Made by a program: the position numbers and the translations under genes
The notes under the pieces: model-generated
Database searches by the model: none
What the model saw: only the letters and a program-made list of their open reading frames with translations
What the model was told of the DNA's origin: nothing
Assembly: GCA_013396755.1 (NCBI GenBank)
Contig: VWZF01006093.1
Coordinates: forward strand, 1,419,158-1,483,157
Reading direction: 5' to 3'
DNA length: 64,000 nt
From: Sclerurus mexicanus
Lineage: Eukaryota; Chordata; Aves; Passeriformes; Furnariidae
Shown: positions 1-12,424 of the stretch, piece by piece
Layout of the letters: every line of letters begins with the position of its first letter
Position numbering within the stretch: the stretch's first letter is position 1

Positions 1-94
1 AGTTTGAGGTGATGGACAAAGAAAAATCTCGAGGACAAAAGAGGAGTGTGCAGACCTGGTGTGATCCAGCTGACAGTTTCTGAGCAGCCTGAAC

Positions 95-164
95 CAAGCA
101 GGGAAGCAAAGACAGACCTGGGAGGACTCAGATGGTTGTAGCAAAGGGCTTTGTTCCCTGCTTG
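95..164. repeat. Imperfect inverted repeat (hairpin-forming)
   Basis: The left arm at 95-111 (caagcagggaagcaaag) is the reverse complement of the right arm at 149-164 (ctttgttccctgcttg) except for one unpaired base. The loop is 37 bases. An RNA copy could form a stem of about 16 base pairs. No flanking tRNA, snoRNA or known miRNA feature was recognised, so this is recorded as structure only. Confidence 0.6.
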
Positions 165-349
165 TGACTTCTGTGCACTTTGACCTAATTGCTTTGTTTT
201 TTCTTTGTGTAAGAATTTATTAATTACCCTGGTTTAGATTACAAGAAAACCTGGCATTTTGAATTTAAAGTCCCTGTTTTGCATGGGGCTTGTCACTTGC
301 AGTGAATACAATACAGGCAGATGCCTCTCACACCCTTTCTTGTTTCCTT

Positions 350-433
350 TTGGTTTTTGTTTAGTGTGTTTTGGTTTTGGTTTGGGTTTTTGGTTCGGGG
401 TTTGTTTTGGTTTGGTGGTTTATATTTTTTTTA
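350..433. repeat. G/T-rich low-complexity tract
   Basis: The + strand here is almost only G and T, with repeated tttgg and ggttt words, and it ends in a T run. An apparent Phe/Gly/Val-rich open frame across it is a composition artefact. An A/C-rich tract of complementary sense lies about 110 bases downstream. Confidence 0.8.
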
Positions 434-541
434 TCCTAAAAGCCTCATCTCTTGGAATCAGGAAATAACAGAAATACATTCATTAAAAATACATTCCCAG
501 ACCATGCAGAGTTTAAGGAAACCTTGAAATTCACTCAACTG

Positions 542-598
542 AAACCAAACTGAACAAAACAAAACAAACAAAAAAATCAAAATGGGGGGGAAAAAAAA
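542..598. repeat. A/C-rich tract with G7 and A8 runs
   Basis: The stretch holds caaaacaaaac-type words, then seven G and eight A. The word caaaacaaac at 560-569 pairs perfectly with gtttgttttg at 400-409 in the upstream G/T tract, so the two could fold back on each other. It probably arose by slippage. Confidence 0.75.
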
Positions 599-3500
599 TC
601 CCTAAACCATATCCTTTTCAAAATCTTATTATTTTAAAACTATTCTCAGGTTTTTTGCAAACTTGTTAATGCTTTAACTGTTTTACTCTGTGCTGTCTAG
701 GGACTGTGAATACAGAGCATCACAATACCATGTGAAGAAGTTTTACACTCCCTGAATAATAAAGCAAATGATTAAATAGATTTCTCTGATGTGATGCATT
801 GTTTAAGGTGCTGTCTTCCCGTATGCATCCTGGCAAATGATAGGGATTAAAAGCCCACACAGCATTTAATTAACACCAGTGCTCTGGCTACAATAAAAGT
901 TGAACAGATAGATACAGTGCTTGGAAATGGATGTTTGTTTTCTAGCTTGAAATACATGAAAAGGATTAAGTTAATAAATTATTGCAAACCTCTCACTTGA
1001 CCAAGGCCAATAGACCCCGATTATCCTCACTACTGCTGATTTTATTCTATCAAAGATAGAAAAAATATAACTACACATAAGTGCAAATTTCTGTGTTATT
1101 ATGATATTCTAACATGAGAAAATAGGGATGCCTTGACTGCCTAGGTGTCTGTAGTTGGCTATGCTTTTGCTAATAATGTCTCTTTTTGCATTTCTGTCAC
1201 TGCCTTGTACAGGTTTGTTGGAACTGATGATCTATCAGGGAGAACTTAAAAAAAAAAAAAGAGTTATGAAGTGTGGGTCATTATCAGAGAACAACCTGTC
1301 GTCAGCCCCATGGTGAGCCAGTGACTGGATGCAGCTGTGATGGGGACAGGGTGGGGAGCAGACTGTAGAGACACTCAAGCAGGTCACACTAATGGGATCT
1401 AATGGGGAAGAAGGAAGACAGGTCCCTTTGCACTTTTTTCTGCCCCCCCAGTAAATCCACCACTGACCCTATTATAAGTCAGAGCACTGTTACATTAGTG
1501 CCTGAGGTAATGAGATAACTGCTGTGTAAGTCCTCAACCACTAAAATCTGTCCTGTATGTTGCCCATTTGAGCCTTCTCTACCAAATCTGAACTACACAC
1601 AATCTGGCAGGAATTTTCCACCTGAAGCCTTTTTTTTTTCCTGCTCAGAGAATCTTCCAAATGATCAGTTTAGATGTTTTTCTTCCGTATTTCATGAGGT
1701 TAAACTCCGCTTTAATGTGTGATTGTACTGCCAGTCAACATCATGTGACATGGAGCAAGTATGCTGTGCTGGAAAATGCTAAGAGGGAACAGCTACGGAC
1801 TCTTAACCTAATAAATTCTTAATATGTCTTTTCTATGATAAGTGTTTTGCAGTATTCTGTTGAATTTGATGAGTTCTCATCAATAGACAAAAAGAATTTC
1901 AGTAGACTGGAGCAGGCTTTTAGGATATACAGGTCTGCCAGATTCAGTGACGGGCAGCACTGCCTTGGACTACCTTGGCCACACAGACTGCAGAGCTTTC
2001 AGGTTCCCTGTCAGCTGACCACAGCTAAGAGCTGCCTGTATCACCTGCTTGTGATGAAGTTTGGATGTCTGTGACAGCCAGGAGAGTGGAAGCTCTGCAG
2101 TAATCAGTTTGAATTGGATTTTCTAGACTTCTTCCACCTTTGAGACAGAGGACTTCCCCGAGTTAGGGGACTTCCTCAGAATGATGCAGACATTTCAGAC
2201 AAGTTAGGTTTCCCCAGTTAAGTCCTCTTAGGGAGAGACAGTTTCTGTGTCCTTTGACTGGCTTGAAAAATGTAATAAAACATAATATCTTATAAAAAAT
2301 GCAAGTGGCAATTTTCTAACCACATAGTAGATCTCAGCTTTAGATGAGCTAAGCCACTCTTTAGGGTCTATCAACTAGATCCCGCTTAACTATAAGAGAA
2401 GCTTAAGCACTTTAGGGCTCATACAGGCATCTGCCTGTAGAGTCCTGAATTTAGGTGTCTTAACATAGAGCTGACATTCCTAAGTTATATCAGCATTGTG
2501 TAGGTATTTACCACCAGTTCTCCTTAGTGCAACACCTATTTCAAATTGCATAAAGGTGAATTGACAATGCAACCCACACTTCACAGCTGCATCTTACCCC
2601 TTGATAGAAAAAAAACCTGCCCAATGTACCTATTTGAAAGATTTTCAGTTGGTAGCATAAAAAAAATTTGCTGTTTAATAGAGTCACTTACTAATGAATT
2701 GTCTAAAGAAAATTTGTGATGGATGTTTTGATGGTTGTGAACAGGTATAAGGAATGTACATTTATTTTAACTTACATCTATAAACTTAGCAGTGTTAACT
2801 GCATAGGATACCTTGTCTTGATGTGTCATCAAGACATATCTAAATAGGACAAACCAACAAACCCAGGTACTTGTAACAATTCAGCTATAGAAGAGTAGGC
2901 ATCAGAATTATCTAATATATTCTGTTTTTCTACAGTGTGTTGAATAGCTATTTCCTTACAGTTTTACAATGACGTATGATTAGGATTGTTATACAAATAT
3001 CATATGTATGTGTACAAAACACATCACAATTTAGGAAGGTAGATAACTTTTCTGAACAAATCACTAACAAATGAGTGTATCCAAATATAATATTGGAGGA
3101 ATTCTGAGATATCTATGATGTGTTGAAATAAACCAAGTTCTTGCTGGCATGAGTTAGAAGATGGCTCTGTTGTGTTCCATTAAGAGGATGAATGTGTCCT
3201 AACCACAAGTCCTAAAATAGTCTCAAACTCCATCAAAAGAAATTCATTCAGTCCAGGTGCACCTCTTTTCCAATAAAGTTTTGATGGTAGATGATAGATG
3301 GTAAATATAAATTAGCTCTACTGGATCAAAGACCAGCTGTAATGATGGGGAGAGAAGAATGGCTGTATTCATCATATCATAAAGCAGAGAGAGACATGAA
3401 ATGGTACAAGTTACACTGAGCTGACTATATGTGAAGAGGAGAAAAAGGAAAGAAAAACTAAGATATAGAAGAAAGATTCTGAATCATCATGCACAGTCAG

Positions 3501-6500
3501 TACCCATATCTTCAAAAAATGATTACAGAAATATGAAAAAGCTTTTATTTTCCAAGTGGACTATGCAGATTATTTATGATAATTTCATTTTCCTTGTGTT
3601 GAAGACTCTAAAAATATTGTGAAAAGAGACTGTAATCCTAGTTTGGTTTTCAATTGTTGCATGTTTTAATATTAGCATTAACTTTTTAATCAAAATATAA
3701 AATCAAAATAGAAGCTATCTATCAATAATCTTAAAAGTTTCCCTAAGAAAGAAATCTACTTATAGATGAAAATACATATATTACACAAAAAGAAAAACAC
3801 ATAGACTATGGAAATTTAAGCATTCTGTATTTTTCCATACTGAAATTGTTTTGACCTGTGAGATCCTATACTGAAAGGAAAAAAAAGTTAAAAAGGGGGA
3901 TTCCTAATCTGACAACTATTTAGGACAGCTAAACAATCCCTTTCCCACAAAGCTCAAGATGCAGTTGAAAACAGACCATTAATTTTTTCCTGCTCTTTTC
4001 ACAGCCTTCATTCATCTTTTGTCAGTAACTCCCTTTTTGCAAGAATTTGTCCCTTTGGACAAAAGTTCTACTCCCTCTTCAAGTGCTTAATGACTCAAAT
4101 TTATTGTTCAGAACTATCAGCGTTAAGATCCAGCCTCTGAGTTTCGTTAAGCCCATGGCCACAGGCCTGAGAAGTTGAAGAACATTTGGGATGTAAAGGG
4201 GAATCAAAATTGCTCAAGGCCAATGCTGGGCTGCTTGTTGGATACCAAAGGCTGAAAAGAACATGATGTTTTTTCTCCAGTGCTCAGAACCATGCTCAGC
4301 TTTGTTTTGCATGGTTAGGACTTGCTTATGTTTGCATGCTCTAGTCACAAAAAATGCACCAAAGGTAACATATCCTAAATGCAGTAAATATCTTGATATC
4401 ACTGATTAATGCAGAAACTCAGTCTCTCCTTTCTTGATTTTCTAGGCACCTGACTGTTGCTAGGGTTCATATGTTGACCGAGGCATAACTAGGTAAGTTT
4501 GTGCTTTGGCAGCCTTTGCAGCAGGGACCTTCTGTGTTTATATACCACTTACAGAAGTGAGGTCCTGGCTTATTTTAAATTAGATCAAAACATTAAAATA
4601 GCAATAATAGTCAGGACACTGGTAATAACAGCCCATCAGGCTCACCTGACAACTACATTTTAGCACACTTGATGATATTTCAATTGATGTTTCAAATGCT
4701 CTGAAGAATTTGAAAGCTCCGCTGGTTTTATGCAGTATTTCTTTGGCCTTTCTTTAAGAGCAATGCTGTATAAGGACACAATAAATCAAAATGAATAGAT
4801 AATTCATTTTCACACTTATGCAAAACAGTTTAACTTCAACACACAGTAAGGTCATTGAAGGTTTTACTTGTAGATTTTTTGTGATTATGTCTTCATTATG
4901 AAGAAGGTCTGCTGATTGACCTACCTGTACCAAAGAAGAGATCGGCCCTACCCAGGACCTTGGACCTGTGAGCTACCTCTTAGACCATCCAAAAACAATT
5001 TATATATTAAACAAACCAGAAGTATTTTACTTGCCTGTATAGTGGCAAGTATTGAAAAAAAGACAAAAGAGATTTCCTCATTAGAAACCTCCCTTTTGAC
5101 AGCAGAGAATTACTTAAAAGGTTAACTCTGCTTCTGATTACCTAGTAAGCAAACAAATGCAGTGGTTCTTCACATGAACTTTTCAAGCCAGCCTGGAAAC
5201 AGTGCAGGACTATATTTATGGTACAATATACTTATGGGATGCCTGTGTTTCCCAGGTTTATGAGAGATTTCTACCACACAATAGATGTTGTAAGACTTGA
5301 GTTTCCTTAAAAAATCATAGGGGAAATTTTGCCACATACCAAGTATTTTGTTATATTGTTGTGGTCTGCTGCAGTATAGTTTAAGTAACAAAACATGAAG
5401 AGGGTTTTTTTAAAGCTATAAATAATTTTCCAGTACCCAGAGTATTAGACAGCAGAGGCAAACTTTGTCGGTATAATATGATGCAAACTATTCTCCCTAT
5501 CAGGTTGTTTTGATTGAAGTTAAATCATCAACCTCATCTGGAAGAGGTGTTAGGCTCTAGCACAAACAAGAGTAATAACATGCCAAGGCTTCATATGTCT
5601 TGTTGTGTTGTACATATCTTAGAAGACAATTTCAGTTGTTCTTGTCCTGCCTTCCCATAAAATGAATCAAGCTGTACCTACTTCGTAATTTTTCATTTTT
5701 TTTAACTATTGTCTTTGACAACACTGATGCAACTGACTCCTTTGAAAATGAATGTTCAAAACTGCCTTGGTACATGGGTGTTCCTATCACTCTTACAGCC
5801 ATGATGGTCTGAAAGTGTAAATGAAACAAGATTTGTGGGTGACTTGATGAGAGGTTGTGCACCTGAAAGTATGCCTGTTTCTCTTGCTACTTATTACCTT
5901 TTCTTAAAAGTTTTGTCTCTTATGGGCTATAATGCATTTATATATGCACATGGACATTGATTCTACTCTCTGTTGTCATTTTCGCAGAAACTCTGACTAT
6001 ATTTTCCAATCATCTCTCATACTGATATGTCTTAATCCTAGTTGTCTCTTTCACAGCTTTTCCCATAAGAGTGTGAATGAAAAAAGGTAGATTCTTTCTC
6101 TGTGTTTGGCAATGCTTTGCTTATATGGAAGCATCTTGGAGCTCCACACAATTGGATGAAATTTAGAGCTGTTTTAGAGCAATCCTAAATTATGTTGTCA
6201 GGGCTGCCATAGAAGCCAAGGTATGAATGTCGGCAAAGACTTTTTCCCCTGCTCCTCATCTCTATTGGACCTCACTTCATCACCTAATTATATATTTAGA
6301 TATATTCAAAACAATGAAAACCCCCACATTTTTAACTCAGAAAATACTAAATCAAGTGCGTATAAGTGAGAGATGTGATTTTCACCTAATGGCTGATTTA
6401 AGAAGGCTCAATGAATATCTGATTCTAAAAATGTGATGACCACTTTGGAACTGATCAAATAAGTATTTCAAAGGTTATGCTTTCTATTCAGAACTCTTTA

Positions 6501-8343
6501 CTTGCCTTGGATGAAACAAGTAGTTCAACAGAAGGAAATGTACCCATATTTCTTACTGTCTTACACTTTGCCAACATTTGCACAGTTGGCTTACCAAGCT
6601 ACTCTCTCTCTATTGAAGTGAAAAGCACAGCTTGGGAAACACAAGTAATTCTCTTTTTTTTTTTTTCTGAGAAAAACATCATTCTGTTGGTTAATAGTAA
6701 TCAGAAGTCATTGAAGTGTTTACTAGATGGCTAAGCAATGAGACTTACTAATAGCCCTTCCTTCAGAAAGGGTTATCAGCCTCTGTTTCACTTTCATGTC
6801 TTGTGTCTTTTATCTGAAAAGCACTTTTTAGGCCTACAATTCATGACAAACATAATGAAGGTCCATGCAGATTTCAGATTTCTAATCGACTCACTTAATT
6901 TGTCAATGAATGCCAACCTATCATATCTACTTAATGTATAGCATGCTTAAAATAAGCAGAACTGCAGTGTATATTAACACAAAGGGGGTATTTCACTGCC
7001 AACAAAAGACTGTTGTACACAAGTTTTTAACAACGTGTTACTGATTCCCAAATGGTGTGTTACTGATAGTAAAGCTAGCCTTTATAATCATCCCTAGAAT
7101 GCATAAAGCACAGCACTTTCGCATTTGTGGAGCATTACTTAACGGTTTGTCTTTTAGAAAACAAAGAATTCCAGACCAGGATTCAAAATATTTGAAAGCT
7201 AAAGCTCCTTGCTGCTGAGTTACTAGTAGCTAAGTCATTTACCAGGAGATGTACAACTAAAGGAGGAATCGCAGACCTCTCAGTGGTGTAGAGATCCTGC
7301 AGTTTTCATAAAAGAGGACAAAGCTACACCATCGGTACCGAACAGATTTGGGTCACATGCAGATGTCTTGCTTTTGCTTTGGAACTACCACATTGGCTGT
7401 TACTAAGAATCAAGTTTTATGTTTAGAAAAGGTATGAAGGGCTGCTATCAAGCTTATTGTATGCTTTTCAATTTCTGAATGCTTCTGTTTGAGCTGCTCA
7501 CTGAACAGTCATGACAAATATGGAGTTAAAACTTTAAAACAAAAACTGGACATTCGTGTAATCTTTTTGAACACTTGTGAAACTAAACGGCATTAGTAAA
7601 GCTTGCATTAGCAAGATTATATTAGTAAAAGAAATACAGAAAATATCCCTATGGCACTTTCTACATTTTTTAAATGTGAACACCGCTTTATATATATGCC
7701 GTTCTTGTCAAATTTTCATGCAGTTCTGCACTTAGTCTGAATTTCTGTAATACCATTTTGTATTGACGAATCCACACATCCTACATATCAGGTCAGAAAT
7801 ACTGAAACAATAACATAGCTTGTAGTTTTAAACACTTTTCAAGTAAGTATTGTTATGATTATTCCCTTGGCAATGAGGGTTTGAAATTCAAGATGCTTTA
7901 GACACAAGTTTAAAAGTACAGTTGCAAACGTCTTTAACAAGTTAATGCAAAATTCTTTGTTCATTACTTGAACTGCCTTACTGATTTCAGACAGGGATGC
8001 TCACATAAGAAAAGTGAGTAAAAGTAGTAGGATACAGACCTGATTTAATGTTCAGGATCATTGTAGATAAAGAAAGTGCTTAAACCAAAATCTTTCTAAT
8101 ATAGGCAGTTTAGCCAAGGGACTAAACTGTCCTCTTTTAAAATACAAGAGCCACAAAAGACACAAAGATATGAAGGGATCATGTCAGTGCAAGGCTCTAT
8201 CTGAAATTCATACACTTTGGCATTAAGCTTAGCTTTACTATTGGCTGTAACTTGAAAGAAATTGCATAGCACCTTAGTACCTGAGCTTCACTTTCTGTAA
8301 ATGGAAAAATAACTCTATTTCTGCTGTGTATTGAGATGCATGG
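599..8343. other. AT-rich non-coding DNA, no gene seen
   Basis: All open frames are short (under about 85 codons), overlap on opposite strands and have low-complexity translations without recognisable domains. There is an A13 tract at 1248-1260 and a T run near 6655-6667. No CR1 3'-end signature was seen. The stretch is consistent with intergenic or intronic avian DNA. Short exons cannot be excluded by eye. Confidence 0.6.
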
Positions 8344-8397
8344 TGCTAATGCTCATAGAACAAAATGGTTTGCTAATGCTCATAGAACAATGTCAAA
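8344..8397. repeat. 27-bp tandem duplication, two copies
   Basis: The 20-base word tgctaatgctcatagaacaa occurs at 8344-8363 and again at 8371-8390, giving a period of 27. The last seven bases of each unit have diverged. The 20-base identity suggests a fairly recent local duplication. Confidence 0.85.
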
Positions 8398-11300
8398 GTC
8401 TTTGACAAAAACTGATATGAAAGTGCAATATATTATTTCAAGAAAAAAAGCTTTCAATAACTTATTCAATACAAATCTTATATTCAGACCACCCACCAAC
8501 ACAAATAATCAATATATTACTACTTATCATAACTACTTTTTATCATATTTTAACATCAGTACTGAGTTGAAAATGGAGTTTTCTTAGGAAGCTATGGTAA
8601 GCCACACCACACACTAAAACTTCTATTCCCAACACCTGCCCTTTTGCAGCTAGTGCTCTTCTTGGGGTTTGTAGCTGGCCAATAAATAAATAAATAATAA
8701 CCATAATTAAAGGGGAAAAAAAAAAGATCGGAAAACTGTGAAAATTAACAGAAATGCAAACCAAGAATATTAAGCCGATATTAGAATTATCTTCAAAGCT
8801 TGCCTGTTGGTATTACTGGCCTTAAGCATACATTTGCAAGTTACATAAAGAAGAAAACCTCTCAAATGGCTGTTCCAAACCCTAATTGTTGTAACTTATC
8901 CATGCATTTCAGCAAAAATTTTCAGTCCTCTGCAGAAATGTTTGTTCACTTGCTGCAAACGATGTCACAAATCTTCACTGCAACAGCTAATATTTTACAA
9001 TTGATCAAATAAACTGGGATATGTATTCTAAATATGTGACTTAATGAAAACAACTTAAAGATTTATGCTCCATTTAATGTACTTAGCTGAAGTCTCATGG
9101 GATTGCCAAAGGAGATAAAAACTGCAACATGGGTTAATGCTTAGTTATCTTTAGTTAACTTATATAGCTTAGTAATCAAAGGACATGAAAGGAAAACCTT
9201 TGATAAAAAATAGCCTATTTCAAAATTCCACAAAAGACAGCTGCCTTTAAATATAATACAATCCAAATTTTTATACTTCTAAACAAGAGCTCATAGTTAA
9301 ACTTAATTTGCAATTTATAGACCAGAACAGTATTCTTAGTTGCTTGGTATTCTATTAAATGTAAAAATCAGTTTGGGGCGAAAAATGAAGAATGTGAAAT
9401 GATAAATAGTGATGATTCATATACATATTTTTCTGTTCATGTCTTTCACTGGCTTTTGCAAGAGAACAGTGGAAAACAAGATTCTGCAATGTAGAATGTT
9501 ACTAAAGAAATAAACAGATAAATCATGAGTAAATAGTCATCTAGGTCCCTGTCAAATTCCCAATATTTTGCAAACTGAAATATAAGTAAAAAATGCCTTT
9601 GTTCAATCAGTCCACTGCAGAAGAGTGTTGTTGATTCTTAAAATTATATCCCCTTGCTGGTGAATATTGCTGTTGGTGTAAAATGTTCAAGTGGTATAAC
9701 ATTGCTGATAAAAATGTTAAAACAAAAATTGCTTCATAAGTAAGAATTACACCAGGCTGTTCCTGTGCTTGAAAGCAAGATGCAAGCCCCCTCAGGATCC
9801 AAGGTAGATCCAAGGCATCTATTCCAAATCTTCTTTCAAGTCTTCTTAAATACAGTGTTTGTGCTCAAATCCTCAGTACATCCAAATGCACATGTTCTTA
9901 AGTACCAGTGACTGAGATGCTGTCTGGGACTGAACAGTCTAGATATTAAGCAACAGAGATTGAACTGAAAGATTCTGCTCGATGCCACTATGCAAAATAT
10001 GATGTGCATAAACACAGAGGATCGACCTTTAGAAGAATATTCCTCTCTCAAGTGTTGTATTACGGGAAGAAAATAACTAGTTGAGACAAGACACTTAGGG
10101 TCAGGGCGGGAAAAAAAAAAGAATTTTTTTTCTCTATGGATGTTTTTGTTCTTTTGAGGGAAGGAGGGGCAGGTTGGTGTGCCATCTGTGTGTGTGTCTA
10201 TCTGATGTCTCCTTACTGCTTGTCCATGTATACCTATGGATCCTACCCCATCTTCATTTTTGCATCTCTCTATCACAGAGATGGGAGAAAATTATTGTTC
10301 TGCTATTATTCTACTATTAGTTTATTTGGCCTTGTGTTTATGAGATTGAACTTTCTGGTCAATAATACTATGTTACTCCAAATCATAATAGTGACCACTG
10401 AAATCTGGTGTTTGCTGTCAAATACAGCTTTTGTCAATAAGAGATTTGGGAAATCCAAGAGGAAAAAAACAAAACAAAACTTTGTAAGAGCTGTAGAGTA
10501 TGTTGCAATATTTATTGTGAAACTCTGTAGCTGTGGTTATAAAAGGATGGAATGGGGGAAAAAATTCCTTTCCGTCTGTCCAAGCAGGCAAGGAGAGAAG
10601 AGAGGGCATGCTGAGAGGCTGTATCAGTAACACTAGGCTTCCCCTTGATGGCTTAATGTCAGCAGGGCTGGTCTTGTTGAAATTAATCCAGTCACAATAA
10701 TGGCATTAAGACATGCATTTATACCTCTATTGACTTTTCACGTTCACAGGATAATTGTTGTAACATTTTCTTAAAGGCCAAAGACCTTTTGATGATAAAT
10801 ATATCTCATTACATGGAATTTTATATGTAATCATCACATGAATCTCAGTGTAATTCAATGGGTGTATTTACCATATGTTAATCCTAGCATAACAAGCCTT
10901 TAACCTATGTGACTTAATTATAGGCATATCATCAGATTTACTGTATAAAAAAAAAGCTGGTTTTTTTTACTCACATCTGCTTTTAAAAACCCTCTCACTT
11001 TTCCTAATTATTTTGTGAATTGCCTATCAATTAGTGTATCTTCTCTGCTCCTCACCTTGCTTGAACACAAATCCAGGGATGTGTGTTACCACTATTTGCT
11101 CAGCTAATACGAACAGAGGTAGAATTAGAGAAGCTTCTGCATGGTACTTTTGAATAAATGTAGACCTGCCAAAGACTTCTACTGTGAAATACTTCCCAAT
11201 TGGTCAATGTATAATTGATCAATTGTGATGAGATTTTTCATTCAGCAGTGAATGGCAAATACAATTTCATTGTACATGAACGTGACGTAAGGCAATGTCT

Positions 11301-11508
11301 AAAGCCTTCCTGAAAAAGAGAAATATTGATATCAAACCCACTTAGTAGCCCAAATCTATGTATACTTAGAAGAAATAAAGAGAAGATACAGGAAAAAGTG
11401 AAGGAACTGTGTTTATTTAAATTAGGAAAAAAACTCAGTTGCCGGAGCCTAAATTGTGGATACATGTGAAATATTCAAATGTTCTCCCTGACTTCTGGAA
11501 GAAGGATG
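8398..11508. other. Non-coding DNA, no gene seen
   Basis: The stretch contains an (AATA)n microsatellite at 8681-8700 and an A run near 8716. Two fairly long open frames, on opposite strands, share 10136-10276 (minus 9836-10276, 146 codons; plus 10136-10630, 164 codons). Neither shows a domain, a signal peptide or a believable gene context, so both are treated as chance. Confidence 0.55.
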
Positions 11509-11845
11509 GGATCACAGAATTGCAGACTGGTTGAGGTAGAAAGGGAACTCTAGAGGTCACCTGGTTCAACCCAGCTTCTCAAGCAGGGACACCTAGATCT
11601 AGTCGTCCAGGTGGATTTTTAATATCTCTAAGCAGGGAGACTCTACAATCTCCCTGCACAACCTGCAACAGCGTGCAGAGGTCTACACAGTAAAGTAGTT
11701 TTTCCTCTTGTTCAGACAGACTCCGCTGTTTCTTATTTTGTGTCCATTGCCTCTTGTCGTCCCACCAGGCATTACTGGAAAGGGACTGGTTCCATCTTTG
11801 CACCCTCCTTTCAGGTAGTTATATACATGATGAAATTGCCTTAAT
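11509..11845 (-). mobile_element. CR1 LINE fragment, 3' end
   Basis: On the + strand it starts with an eroded version of the CR1 3'-end complement (atcacagaattgcagactggttgag, then agaaagggaactctagaggtcacctggttcaaccc). It continues through the typical 3' UTR and ORF2 tail complement (cctcttgttcagacagac, then the cctcttgtcgtcccaccaggcattactg stretch). The element therefore lies on the minus strand, is heavily 5'-truncated (about 340 bases kept) and encodes nothing intact. The right edge fades around 11845. Confidence 0.88.
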
Positions 11846-12424
11846 TTGCATGGGGAAAAGGAATTGTTGTTAACAAAATCATTTAATAATCAGAATTGTG
11901 AAATACTGGGTTTTGATGAAAACTACACAACTACAGGTTTTGAGACCTGGGTAGAAACTATCAGATGAAACTTGTCTAGTCCTCTGTGACCTTTGTTCTG
12001 TGAAATTGGTTACACTGCACAATTACCTGAGGTGTCCTTCAGCCTTGCATTTCAGTAATTCCATTACTTTCCTCCTTTTAGTTTCCCCATCCTATTTCTT
12101 TTCACCAGTTTTAGAGCACTACCATCACTTGAGCATAGACCTACTGCAGGAAGCCAAAGCTTTCCTAAACTAGTTATTGTACCATATGGCCTTTTAAAAA
12201 TTTAAACAGATTTTAGATATTCTTTCAAACATATACTTCAACATGGTAGAAAATAAACCCCATAAAAACAACACTTCTTTCATGAAAATTCCATATTCAT
12301 ATGATAGTATCAGCAATTTGTTGAGAATAAATCAAATAAAATCTTAATTAAATCAGGTTAAAGAACCACGGTGTACATAAGTTACATGTACTCAAGTTTA
12401 TAGTGTCAAAAGGTATTCAGTCAC
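11846..12424. other. Non-coding spacer between CR1 copies
   Basis: AT-rich sequence between two oppositely oriented CR1 copies. No open frame, structured repeat or regulatory site is supportable here. The left part may hold further eroded CR1 sequence that I cannot recognise by eye. Confidence 0.5.

Noticed and set aside
259..527. Phe/Gly-rich open frames near the left edge
   Set aside because: They are produced by the G/T-rich low-complexity tract, not by coding constraint.
9836..10630. Open frames of 146 codons (minus, 9836-10276) and 164 codons (plus, 10136-10630)
   Set aside because: They overlap each other on opposite strands, have no recognisable domain, and include low-complexity runs (Lys/Phe from A and T tracts). 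They are consistent with chance.
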